Of a stretch of 64,000 nucleotides of DNA, positions 35,648 to 45,668 are shown piece after piece (positions within the stretch are counted from its first letter, which is position 1; the number at the start of each line of letters is the position of its first letter). This DNA is from Acidipropionibacterium acidipropionici. Its GTDB lineage: Bacteria > Actinomycetota > Actinomycetes > Propionibacteriales > Propionibacteriaceae. The stretch lies in contig NZ_CP013126.1 of assembly GCF_001441165.1 (NCBI RefSeq), positions 897,551 to 961,550 on the forward strand. The letters are read 5' to 3'. Below the pieces are notes generated by a model. It saw only the letters and a program-made list of their open reading frames with translations, was not told where the DNA came from and ran no database searches. The position numbers were made by a program, and so were the translations under genes.

Positions 35648-37951
35648 ATGGCCGAGAGCCCGATCCAGTCTCTGAGCATGCGGTCGTTGAGCACGGAGCA
35701 GAAGGCCGCCCTCACCAGCGGCGCCGACTTCTGGCACACCGAGAGCTGCGCCCCGCTGGGGCTCCCGGCGATCATGCTCACCGACGGTCCGCACGGGCTG
35801 CGCAAGCAGACCGGGAGCACGGACATGCTGGGGCTGGGGAGTTCCGTCCCGGCGACCTGCTTCCCTCCGGCGGTGGGCCTGGGCTCCTCCTGGGACGTCG
35901 ATCTGATCCACCGCGTCGGGGCGGCTCTAGGGGCCGATGCCTCCATCGAGGGGGTGGCGGTGCTGCTGGGGCCGGCCGTCAACATCAAGCGCTCGCCGCT
36001 GTGCGGGCGCAACTTCGAGTACATCTCCGAGGACCCTGTGGTGGCCGGGACGCTGGGGGCGGCGATGGTGGAGGGGATCCAGTCGCGCGGGGTCGGCGCC
36101 TGCGTCAAGCACTTCGCGGCCAACAATCAGGAGACCGACCGGATGCGGGTCAGCGCCGACGTCGATCCCCGCGCCCTGCACGAGATCTACCTGCGGGCCT
36201 TCGAACAGGTGGTGCGCCGGGCCGAGCCGTGGACGGTGATGTGCTCCTACAACCGGATCAACGGCGTCCCCGCCTCCCAGGACCACTGGCTGCTCACTGA
36301 CCTGCTGCGCGGGCAGTGGGGATTCGACCGGGTGGTCGTCTCCGACTGGGGCGCGGTGAGCGACCGAGTGGCCTCGCTGTCCGCCGGCCTCGACCTGGAG
36401 ATGCCGGGCACCGCCGGGCGCACCGATGCCCAGGTCCTGGCCGCCCTGGCCTCCGGAGCCCTGGACGCGGAGACCCTGGACACCGCGGCCGCGCGCATCG
36501 TCACCCTGCTGCGCAGGTCCGCGGTCGGGGCCGGCGAGGTGTCCGGGCCGCTCGACGTCGACGCCCATCACCGGCTGGCCCGTGAGGCTGCCGCGCGCTC
36601 CATCGTGCTGCTCCGAAATTAAGTACTGAGAAGTGGGACAACTGGAGATGAGGGGGCCCTGCTGCCCCTGAGACCCGACGCCCGGATCGCGGTGATCGGC
36701 GCCTTCGCCGAGCAGCCCCGCTACCAGGGAGCCGGGTCCTCGCGGATCAATCCCACCCGCCTGGACACCGCTCTGGCCGAGATCCGCGCCCTGGCCTCCG
36801 GCGAGGTGAGCTACTCGCCCGGGTTCAGGCTGACTCCGGAGTCCGTCGGCCCTGCAGAAGAGTTGAGGCGCGATGCCGCCGAAGCTGCGTCGCAGGCCGA
36901 GGTGGCCGTCGTCTTCCTGGGCCTGGGCGACGACGCCGAGTCCGAGGGCTTCGACCGCACCGGCATCGACCTGTCGGCCGACCAGCTGGCCCTTCTGGAC
37001 GACGTCCTGGCCGCGAATCCGAGCACCGTGGTGGTGCTGTCGAACGGGGCGGTGGTGGCGCTGCCCTTCGCCGATCGGGTGCCGGCGATCCTGGAGGCCT
37101 GGCTGGGCGGTCAGGCCGGCGGCGGCGGGGTGGCCGATGTGCTGTTCGGCCGGGTGAACCCCTCGGGCAGGCTCACCGAGACCATCCCGAAACGCCTGGC
37201 CGACTCCCCCGCCTACCTCGACTTCCCCGGCGAGCACGGCCATGTGCGCTACGGCGAGGGGATCTTCGTCGGCTATCGCTGGTACGACGCCCGCGAGCTG
37301 GAGGTGGCCTTCCCCTTCGGCCACGGCCTGTCCTACACCACCTTCTCCTACGGCCAGGCCTCGGCGGCCCTCGACGAGGATGGGAACATCACGGTCCGGC
37401 TGCCGGTGACCAACACCGGTGCGGTGGCGGGACGGGAGGTGGTGCAGGCCTATGTGAGCCTTCCCGGATCGGCGGTGCAGCGTCCACCCCGAGAACTCAA
37501 GGGGTTCGTCGTCGTGGAGGCCGAGCCCGGCCAGACCGTCGAGGCGGAAATGCTGATCCGCCGCGAGGACCTCGCCTACTGGGACCTCCGGATCGACCGG
37601 TGGCGAGTGGAGGCCGGGACCTACCGGATCGACGTCGCCGCCTCCAGCCGCGACATCCGGAGCTCGGTGGAGGTGGTGGTGCCCGACGGCGACGCGCCCA
37701 TCCCCCTCAACTGGGATTCGACCCTCGGCGAACTCATGGCCCACCCGGTGGCCGGTCCGGCCCTCGCGCAGGCGATGGCCGGCGCGTTGGAGGGGTTCGC
37801 CGGCGCCGGGGATCTCATGCCCGCCGGGGCCATGGCGCAGATGGCGGGGAGCCTCCCGCTGCGCGCACTGCTCACTCTCGGGGGCGACGCCGTCACACCC
37901 GAGACGCTCAACCAGCTCATCGTGCTGGCCAACGGATCGCCGCGCAAGTAG
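35648..37951 (+). pseudogene. Glycoside hydrolase family 3 beta-glucosidase, interrupted by a 30-nt insertion with stop
   Basis: Both halves of a GH3 enzyme lie in the same frame. The first part (35648-36622) has the catalytic TIM barrel, with the KHFAANNQETDR segment and the nucleophile Asp in VVVSDWGAVSDR, and ends at LLRN. The second part (from about 36650) resumes with EGALLPL, then the alpha/beta domain (VVFLGLGDDAESEGFDRTG) and the fibronectin-like domain (FPFGHGLSYTTFSYG). The normal family reading would be LLRN-EGALLPL. Instead 30 extra bases at 36620-36649 begin with TAA. Without them the protein would be about 757 residues, a normal GH3 length. Either the gene is inactive or a truncated barrel is made. 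AAGGAG precedes ATG 35648. Confidence 0.88.
36620..36649. other. 30-nt in-frame insertion carrying a stop codon
   Basis: Exactly ten codons starting with TAA, about 43 percent G+C by count against a far richer neighbourhood. Its end TGGAGAT plus the following GAG matches TGGAGATGAG at the inner left end of the IS at 29519, and both begin CTGA-AA. This could be the footprint of a related element, but the shared run is only ten bases. Confidence 0.6.
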
Positions 37952-38093
37952 CCGTGGGACGCTTTTATTCCCCGCAATTCAGGATTCACAGACACGCATA
38001 AGTTGACAGTATCTTCAGCCCTCCGCGAGCATGAACATGCTTGTCCACGGAGGCATTCTCCTGTCTGCTGAGTGACACGTCAATCACCAATTC
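37952..38093 (+). promoter_or_regulatory. Possible promoter region of the DoxX gene
   Basis: TTGACA at 38003-38008 is a consensus -35, but no good -10 follows at normal spacing. A short dyad GCATG-AA-CATGC lies near 38029-38040. Confidence 0.3.
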
Positions 38094-38705
38094 ATGTGCC
38101 ACTTCGGGAGGTACACGCATGTCTACAACCACCAGCACCGCGCCCCTCAGCGCGCACTGACAAGCGAGGATGCTGCATCCTCAACACAGATCGCTGTGCC
38201 CTCGGGCGCGGCCAGAAGACTCCTCGCCGTGCTCCGCATCGCCACCGGAGCAATGTTCCTGTGGCCATTTTTCGACAAGACATTCGGCCTCGGATTCTCC
38301 ACCACCACCGACATGGCGTGGATCAATGGAGGATCGCCTACCCAGGGGTTCCTGGGGAATCTGGATCCTGCCAAGCCCTTCAGCGGGGTCCTCTCCGCGA
38401 TCGCCTCGCCCGTCACCGACTGGCTCTTCATGATCGGCATGCTGGGCGTCGGCCTGGCGCTGATCCTCGGCATCGGGACGCGGGTCGCCGGTGCCGCCGG
38501 AGCACTCCTGATGGGCATGCTCTACCTGGCCGTGCTGCCCGCGGTCTCCGGGCAGGAGCCGTCGACCAACCCCGTGGTGGACCAGCACATCATCCTGGCG
38601 CTGGTGGCGATCATCGTGCCGCTGACCCGGGCCGGCGACACCTGGGGGTTGGGGCGCTGGTGGCGGTCCCTGCCGCTGGTGAAGCGCAACCCCTGGCTCA
38701 TCTGA
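38094..38705 (+). CDS. DoxX-family membrane protein, N-terminus probably frameshifted
   Basis: The C-terminal 165 codons encode a four-helix DoxX/SURF4-type membrane protein (LLAVLRIATGAMFLWPFFDKTFGLGF, LFMIGMLGVGLALILGIGTRVAGAAGALLMGMLYLAV, HIILALVAIIVPLTRAGDTWGLGRWW). The only good ribosome site (GGGAGG) serves ATG 38119, which lies in another frame and gives MSTTTSTAPLSAH then stop at 38158. One base inserted or deleted near 38155 would join it to LTSEDAASSTQ in the DoxX frame. In the DoxX frame itself the starts are ATG 38094 or GTG 38196, neither with a ribosome site. Function is unknown; the family is linked to membrane redox or thiosulfate metabolism. Confidence 0.7.
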   Translation: MCHFGRYTHVYNHQHRAPQRALTSEDAASSTQIAVPSGAARRLLAVLRIATGAMFLWPFFDKTFGLGFSTTTDMAWINGGSPTQGFLGNLDPAKPFSGVLSAIASPVTDWLFMIGMLGVGLALILGIGTRVAGAAGALLMGMLYLAVLPAVSGQEPSTNPVVDQHIILALVAIIVPLTRAGDTWGLGRWWRSLPLVKRNPWLI

Positions 38706-38734
38706 GTCGTCCCGAGTCCCATGGGACAGTCGGA

Positions 38735-40695
<1,961 letters not shown>

Positions 40696-40929
40696 TCAGC
40701 CGCCCTGAACGGCGGTGACGATGTCGACGTTCTGCCCGGGAGCCAGTTCGGTGGCCTGCCATCTGCTCCGCGGCACGACGGCCTTGTCGAGGGCCACCGC
40801 GATTCCGAGCCGTCCACCATCGGTGGGGCGGCCGTCGGGGCCCAGGGGCCGGCCGATCCGTGCGGCCACCAGGTCCAGGACGGTCTCTCCCGGGTGTGAC
40901 TGGTAGCTCTCGCCGTTGACTGTCAGCAT
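40696..40929 (-). CDS. thiS: Sulfur carrier protein ThiS
   Basis: A ubiquitin-fold carrier of 77 residues that bears the thiocarboxylate used by ThiG. It begins MLTVNGESYQSHPGETVLDLVA and ends VTAVQGG, with the essential C-terminal Gly-Gly. The start at ATG 40929 fits the usual ThiS N-terminus. The strong AAAGGAG lies about 13 bases upstream, at the edge of the riboswitch, so its exposure may depend on ligand. It is first in the thiS-thiG-thiF operon. Confidence 0.92.
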   Translation of the reverse strand: MLTVNGESYQSHPGETVLDLVAARIGRPLGPDGRPTDGGRLGIAVALDKAVVPRSRWQATELAPGQNVDIVTAVQGG

Positions 40930-40943
40930 GATCGCGTCATCGC

Positions 40944-41021
40944 TCCTTTCCTCCGGCGGCATTACCCGCATCAGGTGTGACGGTCGGCTGTCGCCCTCTC
41001 AGCCCCGGTGGGGCTCCCGTA
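40944..41021 (-). ncRNA. TPP riboswitch (THI element)
   Basis: On the minus strand the leader shows the conserved TPP aptamer blocks in order: GGGAGC, then GGGGCTGAGAGGGC (the CUGAGA pyrimidine sensor), then GACCGTCACACCTGATGCGG and GGTAATGCCGCCGGAGGAAA (the pyrophosphate sensor). It lies immediately before the ribosome site of thiS, so ligand binding probably hides that site, as in many translational TPP switches. Confidence 0.95.
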
Positions 41022-41098
41022 GGTCTCGAATTGTACGCACATCCGCCGGCGACGCCGCACAGAGGTCCGTGGGCGGGACACCAGGGTTGGGGCCGGCC

Positions 41099-41112
41099 CG
41101 ATAATGGGCCGC
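41099..41112 (+). promoter_or_regulatory. Putative -10 of a leaderless transcript
   Basis: GATAAT at 41100-41105 lies eight bases before ATG 41113, too close for a leader and with no ribosome site between. This suggests transcription starts at or next to the start codon. Confidence 0.45.
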
Positions 41113-42063
41113 ATGACCTCATGGGACACCGCGGGATCCGAGGATGAATTCGCGCTCATCGGCCAGGCCGCCGAAGAGCTCGGCCTGGCGGCACCGCCTG
41201 TCATCCGCGTGGGCGACGCCGTCTCGGCCCTGGTGTGGGGGGACGGTCCGGCGCAGGTGGTGCTGCTGCACGGCATGGCGCTCAATGCCCACACCTGGGA
41301 CACCACCCTGCTGCACTGGTCGGCCATGGGTGACGCGGCGCAGCGCGAGGCTGCAGGGCAGGGCGTCAATGTGGTGGCGGTGGATCTTCCCGGCCACGGG
41401 GACTCGGCCTGGCGCGAGGATAGCGACTACTCCCCCGCGACTCTGGCCGGCGCGCTGAGCCCCTTCCTCGATCAGTTGCTGGACGACGGCGTCCTGGCCG
41501 GGCCGCTGACCCTGGTCGGCCACTCCCTGGGCGGCCTGACGGCGATCGATCTGGCCGCCGGGCGGGACGACGTCGCCCATGTCATCACCCTTGATTCGCT
41601 GCCCGGTCTCGTGGAGTCCGGGCAGGGGGCCGGGGACTTCATGGAGAAGCTGCGGGCGATGGTGGGCGGGCCGACGGTCTTCGCCTCCCGAGACCAGATC
41701 GTCGCCCAGGCCCTGGCCCTGGGATTCGGCGGGAAGTCCGAGGCGGCGGTGCGCCGCGGCGTCATCCACAACACCCGGGTGCGCGCGGACGGACAGGTCG
41801 AATGGAAGCATCACATCGCCCGGCTGGGAGTCGACGACCTCGTCTCGACCCTCGGCGATCCGGCTGCGGGCTGGGAGCGCCTCGCCTCGCTGGCGTCCGC
41901 CCTCGACGTCATCACCGCCAGCAACGGCGTCATCTCCCCCGCCCAGCTGGACAAGCTCAGGCAGATCCGGCCGGGGTCGCGGATCATCACCCTGGACTCC
42001 GGCCACAACCTCCAGGAGGACGCCCCGCAGGGCCTGGCCGATGCCCTGGCCCGCCTGACCTGA
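41113..42063 (+). CDS. Alpha/beta-hydrolase
   Basis: A 316-residue hydrolase. The fold is clear: the oxyanion segment VVLLHGMALNAHTWD, VVAVDLPGHGDSAW, the nucleophile elbow TLVGHSLGGLTAID (Ser near residue 138), and the C-terminal catalytic His in ITLDSGHNLQEDAP. The acid is probably an Asp near the VITASNG strand. Ester, lactone or C-C hydrolase activity cannot be distinguished. ATG 41113 is preferred over 41104 because of the leaderless promoter placement. It is divergent from the thiamin operon; no functional link is evident. Confidence 0.85.
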   Translation: MTSWDTAGSEDEFALIGQAAEELGLAAPPVIRVGDAVSALVWGDGPAQVVLLHGMALNAHTWDTTLLHWSAMGDAAQREAAGQGVNVVAVDLPGHGDSAWREDSDYSPATLAGALSPFLDQLLDDGVLAGPLTLVGHSLGGLTAIDLAAGRDDVAHVITLDSLPGLVESGQGAGDFMEKLRAMVGGPTVFASRDQIVAQALALGFGGKSEAAVRRGVIHNTRVRADGQVEWKHHIARLGVDDLVSTLGDPAAGWERLASLASALDVITASNGVISPAQLDKLRQIRPGSRIITLDSGHNLQEDAPQGLADALARLT

Positions 42064-42109
42064 GGACGGTGCCGCCCTCGCGGATCCGGCCGTGAATCCT
42101 GACAGAAGG

Positions 42110-42138
42110 TTGAGAATTTCTTAGCCTGCTCTTACTCT
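42110..42138 (+). promoter_or_regulatory. Promoter of the RlpA-like gene
   Basis: TTGAGA (42110-42115) and TACTCT (42133-42138) with a 17-base spacer, 50 bases before the start codon. This is a good match to the vegetative actinobacterial pattern. Confidence 0.6.
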
Positions 42139-42188
42139 CGGGTGGCGACGGGTCGTGACGCGACCCACCGTCCGGAAGGAAACCGCAG

Positions 42189-43034
42189 ATGGCAAGCACC
42201 AACACCGCGAATTCAACGAAGTCGTTCCGTCGTGTCGCCGCCCTGGGCGCCGCCGCCGGGATCGCCGTCATGGGCTCGGTCGCCCAGCAGGCGCACGCCG
42301 CTCCCGTCTCCCAGAAGGCTCCGGCCCAGGTGTCCCACGCGGCCCAGGCGCCCAAGGCCCAGCACGCCTCGAGCCCCTCGAAGGCCCCGCAGACCAGGAC
42401 CCATGTCTGGGCCACCACCAACGTCAACGTCCGCTCGGGCGCCGGCACCGATCACTCCCGCATCGGGCTGCTGCGCACCGGGCACTACACCACTCAGCTC
42501 GAGCCCTCCGAGAACGGCTGGACGAAGGTCCGTTACCACGGCCAGGTGGGCTACATCTACACCCAGTACCTCAGCCACTCCGCCACCAGCGCGGGCAGCT
42601 CCACCGGGAGCAGCGGCAGCTCCAGCAGCTACACCCCGCGCCACTCCGCCGGCTCCAGCTCCTCGAGCTCTTCCAGTGAGAGCCGGAGCTCCACCCCCCG
42701 GCGTTCGGCGGAGTCCACCTACTCGTCCGGCTCCTCGTCGAGCTCCACCGGTGGCGGCGGCACCTGCCAGGCCTCCTTCTACGGCGAGGGCAGCCAGACC
42801 GCCTCGGGGGAGTCCTTCGACTCCTCGGCCATGACCGCGGCCAGCAAGACCTACGCCTTCGGCACCAAGCTCAAGGTGACCAACCAGGCCAACGGGAAGT
42901 CCGTCGTCGTGCGGATCAACGACCGCGGGCCCTACGTCTCCGGCCGCTGCCTCGACCTGTCCACCGGAGCCTTCTCCCAGATCTCCAGCACGGGCGCCGG
43001 AGTGGCCACGGTGAGCTACCAGGTCGTCAGCTGA
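42189..43034 (+). CDS. Secreted SH3 plus RlpA-like double-psi beta-barrel protein
   Basis: A 281-residue exported protein. A signal peptide at 1-38 (RRVAALGAAAGIAVMGSVAQQAHAAP) is followed by a bacterial SH3 domain (about 75-130; TTNVNVRSGAGTDHSRIGLL, then NGWTKVRYHGQVGYIYTQYL). A Ser-rich linker spans about 133-195. The C-terminal DPBB domain (about 198-281) has CQASFYGEGSQTASGE, FGTKLKVTNQANGKSVVVRINDRGP and GRCLDLSTGAFSQI. RlpA proteins are lytic transglycosylases acting on naked glycan strands, and the Asp in INDRGP is conserved. GGAAGGAAA precedes the ATG. Likely role: wall remodelling. Confidence 0.9.
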   Translation: MASTNTANSTKSFRRVAALGAAAGIAVMGSVAQQAHAAPVSQKAPAQVSHAAQAPKAQHASSPSKAPQTRTHVWATTNVNVRSGAGTDHSRIGLLRTGHYTTQLEPSENGWTKVRYHGQVGYIYTQYLSHSATSAGSSTGSSGSSSSYTPRHSAGSSSSSSSSESRSSTPRRSAESTYSSGSSSSSTGGGGTCQASFYGEGSQTASGESFDSSAMTAASKTYAFGTKLKVTNQANGKSVVVRINDRGPYVSGRCLDLSTGAFSQISSTGAGVATVSYQVVS

Positions 43035-43178
43035 CCCGAGCGAGCGGGTCGGCGACATCCTGAACGGCCCGCCCTCCGCCCCGGCACCGCCGTCGGGCGG
43101 GGTCAGCGGGCCAGGCCGCCGACAAGACCCGCGCATCGCCCGAACCTCGGAGGAGGGTTCGGGCGACGCGCCGTATGG

Positions 43179-43249
43179 AGGCACTGACCGGATTCGAACC
43201 GGTGTTCACGGATTTGCAGTCCGTTGCCTAACCACTCGGCCACAGCGCC
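43179..43249 (-). tRNA. tRNA-Cys (GCA)
   Basis: 71 nt without an encoded CCA. The acceptor GGCGCTG pairs with CAGTGCC (one G-T), U73 is the discriminator typical of tRNA-Cys, the D-arm is GGCCGAGTGGTTAGGC, the anticodon loop CTGCAAA has GCA, and the T-arm is CCGGTTCGAATCCGG. Confidence 0.96.
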
Positions 43250-43273
43250 ATGTCTATCGGGTTACACAGGGTC

Positions 43274-43287
43274 AGGGGTCTACCCCT
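43274..43287 (+). promoter_or_regulatory. Small dyad upstream of the copper storage gene
   Basis: AGGGGT-CT-ACCCCT, six-base arms around two bases, about 90 bases before the start codon. It could be a copper-sensor (CsoR-like) site, but it is short and the link is only positional. Confidence 0.25.
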
Positions 43288-43377
43288 TCGCCGTCAGGGC
43301 TTCTAGGCTGGAACCACAGCGCAGGGCACGCCGCGGCCGGGGGCCGATTCCCCGGCGAACGGGGAAAGGAACCCGAA

Positions 43378-43773
43378 ATGGAAATGATGGAGATGATGAA
43401 GTCCACGTCCATGGCTGATATGCCCATGGACATGGACATGATGAACGAGTGCATGGAGTCCATGAACTCGTGTTCGACCGCCTGCACGATGTGCGCCTCG
43501 GCCTGCACCGGCGAGGGAATGGCCGCCTGCTGCGACATGTGCATGGACATGGCCGAGATGGCCGACTGCTGCATGCGGATGATGATGCGTCCCGCCGGAT
43601 GCGACACCGACGCCATGATGCAGATGATGAAGACCTGCATGATGATGGGCAAGGCCTGCTCCGCCGAGTGCATGAAGCACGCGGACATGATGGACATGTG
43701 CCGCTACTGCGCCATGGCGTGCGACGCCATGTGCGCCCAGTGCGACGCCATGATGGCGAAGATGGCTCACTGA
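43378..43773 (+). CDS. Copper storage protein (Csp-like four-helix bundle, Met/Cys-rich)
   Basis: A 131-residue protein with about 39 Met and 19 Cys by eye. Cys spacing of CxxxC and CxxxxxxC type along helices (NECMESMNSCSTACTMCASAC, ACCDMCMDMAEMADCCMRMM, KTCMMMGKACSAECMKHADM, MCRYCAMACDAMCAQCDAMM) matches the Csp/DUF326 family, whose bundles bind many Cu(I) ions through inward-facing thiolates. The Met-rich first 25 residues may load copper. There is no signal peptide, so it is probably a cytosolic Csp3-like store. A tRNA-Cys gene lies upstream. Other copper genes lie at 59-64 kb, not adjacent. Confidence 0.88.
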   Translation: MEMMEMMKSTSMADMPMDMDMMNECMESMNSCSTACTMCASACTGEGMAACCDMCMDMAEMADCCMRMMMRPAGCDTDAMMQMMKTCMMMGKACSAECMKHADMMDMCRYCAMACDAMCAQCDAMMAKMAH

Positions 43774-44036
43774 TCTGAGTCCCAGGTGAGCCTGGCGGTG
43801 GTCTGCACGGCACCGGTCAGGATCTCGGCGACCGGGTGATAGGCGACGGGCTCCCCCACTGAGGGGATGCCCTCGGCGTCGCTCACCTGAAGCTCCAGGA
43901 CCGTGTCGTCGAGGAGGCGGATGCGAACCGTCTCCTCGACGGCCGATTCGACGATGCCGTCGCGCCAGGCGGACGGGCTTCCGGCGGCGATGCGGACCTG
44001 GATGGAAAGAACATTGAGTGTGCGGGGGAGCCTCAT
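43767..44036 (-). CDS. Hypothetical small beta-rich protein
   Basis: An 89-residue product starting at ATG 44036 behind AGGAAGGTGG; the reading extends 13 codons further without support. The sequence is beta-rich (LNVLSIQVRIAAGS, then ESAVEETVRIRLLDDTVLELQVSD), with a tail containing GEPVAYHPVAEILTGAVQTTARL. I do not recognise a family. It overlaps the 3' end of the copper storage gene by seven bases, convergently. Confidence 0.55.
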   Translation of the reverse strand: MRLPRTLNVLSIQVRIAAGSPSAWRDGIVESAVEETVRIRLLDDTVLELQVSDAEGIPSVGEPVAYHPVAEILTGAVQTTARLTWDSDQ

Positions 44037-44479
44037 GGCTGCCACCTTCCTGCGAGCCGGGGATGGTCTCGGCACAGGGGTCTCCAGCGGTTCTCTGTGA
44101 GTTCCACTCTGATCCGACTGGATGCAGGGGTGTTCCTGGCATCAATTCGTGGTGATCCGGCGGGAACGCGCTGAATCCCTGAACCGGCCGCAATGGCGTT
44201 CATGAACAGAGCTGTTCAGAAACCTCTGCGGTCTTGGGTCTGGGAATGCGTCAGCACATTCGACAACAGGGCATGGTGATCCGCGCCATCGCGGTCATCG
44301 TGTGCGCCTGCTGGTCTGCCATGGCGCAGAACATACACGATGGGTCGGCCGTCCTCAAACGATCGTCCCGAACTCTGGACGTCTGCCTCACAGGACGTCG
44401 AGGCGGCCGCACTGTCGCATCTGCCAGACCCGCGATACACTGAATCAGTACGATGACACTGATTCAGGAGGTGGTCGGC
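44037..44479. other. Intergenic region upstream of the Xre/ImmA/PIN module
   Basis: 443 bases without a convincing gene. It contains a perfect 16-bp palindrome, TGAACAGAGCTGTTCA, at 44203-44218 and, at its right end, the twin operator and promoter of the module. Short open frames here lack ribosome sites. Confidence 0.55.
44436..44467 (+). promoter_or_regulatory. Twin operators over the Xre module promoter
   Basis: Two near-palindromes, ACTGAATCAGT (44439-44449) and ACTGATTCAG (44458-44467), lie 19 bases apart centre to centre and are inverted relative to each other. The first overlaps a candidate -10 (TACACT, 44436-44441); the second abuts the ribosome site GGAGG. The arrangement suits autorepression by the Xre protein. 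Confidence 0.6.
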
Positions 44480-44815
44480 ATGAGCACAGCAGAGGTAGGC
44501 ACCGCGATCGAGCAGGCTCTCCGGGCGTCCGGGCTGTCACAGCGCGCACTTGCCGCCGCAACCGGCATCTCACAGTCGACGCTGTCGCGGATCATCTCCG
44601 GGGAGCGGCGTGCGAAGATGCCGGAGCTGATCAGGATCGCGGACGCCACCGGGTACACCGTGGGACAGCTCGCCGGAACTGCGACGGCCGACAGGATGCA
44701 GTACGCAGCCCGGGCCACCAACGGCTCGACGATGAACGAGATGAGAGCTCAGCTCCTCCACTTCATGGAGATCGACGCCTATCTCGACGATCAGGCCGTG
44801 CCTGAGCCCCGGTGA
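44480..44815 (+). CDS. Xre-family helix-turn-helix regulator / antitoxin
   Basis: A 111-residue protein with a Cro/CI-type domain at about 5-60: AIEQALRASGLSQRALAAATGISQSTLSRIISGERRAKMPELIRIADATG. The C-terminal part (about 65-111) is short and helical, with MNEMRAQLLHFMEID. ATG 44480 is chosen because GGAGGTGG lies just upstream. It is the first gene of a three-gene module with an ImmA/IrrE peptidase (16 bases downstream) and a PIN protein. By analogy with other Xre-COG2856 pairs it probably represses the operon through the twin operators and may be cleaved by the peptidase. Confidence 0.85.
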   Translation: MSTAEVGTAIEQALRASGLSQRALAAATGISQSTLSRIISGERRAKMPELIRIADATGYTVGQLAGTATADRMQYAARATNGSTMNEMRAQLLHFMEIDAYLDDQAVPEPR

Positions 44816-44831
44816 AAGGAACTCATAACTC

Positions 44832-45668
44832 ATGGGAGCCGAGAACGAGGGACGAACTCGGGCGGACGCATTCCGCGACGCATATCACCTGGGCGATCAA
44901 CCGCTGGGGGATCTCGTCGCCCTCATCGAGCAGACCGTCAGATGTGACGTGGCAGTGCTGGACACGACCGAGCAGGACGAGCATGGACTGTCCATGCGCG
45001 ATCCCGCCCGCCACATCGTGTTCATCGGTATCGCACGTACCCGAAATCCCATGCGCCAGCGCAGCACCCTCGCCCACGAGCTGGCACACGTCCTGTTCGA
45101 GGACTGGGACGCCTCCCAGGGCGAGGAGCTCAGCCATCGCAGCGTTCGGGAGATACGAGCGGATGCATTCGCCCGCCATCTCCTGATCCCCAGAGCTGGC
45201 GTACGGAATTTCATCGGCGAGGCGCGACCCCTCACCGAGGGTGATCTCTCATCACTTGTCCAAAGGTTTCTCGTCTCTCCAGCAATCGCCTCTATCGCGC
45301 TTCAAGATTGCGGGTATATTTCGGATGACCAGAAATCGACGTGGCTTTCGATTTCTACCGGGCAGCTGGCGCGCAGGTATGGCTGGGTCGATCAGTACGA
45401 GGCGATGCAGGACGAATCCGATCGGAGCAGGCCACCGCAGAGGCTCCTTGCGCGGGCAGTCAGCGGATATGAGGAGGGGGTGCTGTCCGCTCAAGCCGTG
45501 GCAACTCTGCGCGGCGTCTCGCTCGAAGCCGCGCAGGACTATCTCGACCGGACTTCCAGCGGCCCACGCGCTCCGGAGGTTCCCTCCATGGCCGCAGAGG
45601 ACCTGCCGCCTGTCGACACCGACCTGAGCGCCCTGGATGATGACGCACCGGAGGGGCGCACCCCATGA
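44832..45668 (+). CDS. ImmA/IrrE-family metallopeptidase
   Basis: A 278-residue zinc peptidase. The domain at about 30-130 has IVFIGIARTRNPMRQRSTLAHELAHVLFED, with the HExxH motif HELAH at residues 82-86, and a second Glu in VREIRADAFARHLLIP. The remaining about 150 residues include GQLARRYGW, a Ser/Pro hinge and an acidic tail (PPVDTDLSALDDDAPEG). ImmA/IrrE enzymes cleave partner Xre repressors or DdrO on a stress signal. Position between the Xre gene and a PIN gene, overlapping the latter by four bases (ATGA), makes it a likely sensor-protease of the module. Codon use around 45240-45360 looks more AT-rich than in neighbouring genes. Confidence 0.88.
   Translation: MGAENEGRTRADAFRDAYHLGDQPLGDLVALIEQTVRCDVAVLDTTEQDEHGLSMRDPARHIVFIGIARTRNPMRQRSTLAHELAHVLFEDWDASQGEELSHRSVREIRADAFARHLLIPRAGVRNFIGEARPLTEGDLSSLVQRFLVSPAIASIALQDCGYISDDQKSTWLSISTGQLARRYGWVDQYEAMQDESDRSRPPQRLLARAVSGYEEGVLSAQAVATLRGVSLEAAQDYLDRTSSGPRAPEVPSMAAEDLPPVDTDLSALDDDAPEGRTP

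Noticed and set aside
43224-43418. Small open frame across the tRNA-Cys gene and the copper storage gene
   Set aside because: Runs through the tRNA and has no ribosome site; the Met/Cys-rich frame is the real gene.
44203-44218. LexA/SOS box upstream of the Xre module
   Set aside because: Six bases separate GAAC and GTTC, whereas the actinobacterial LexA box has four; it also does not match CTGT-N8-ACAG.
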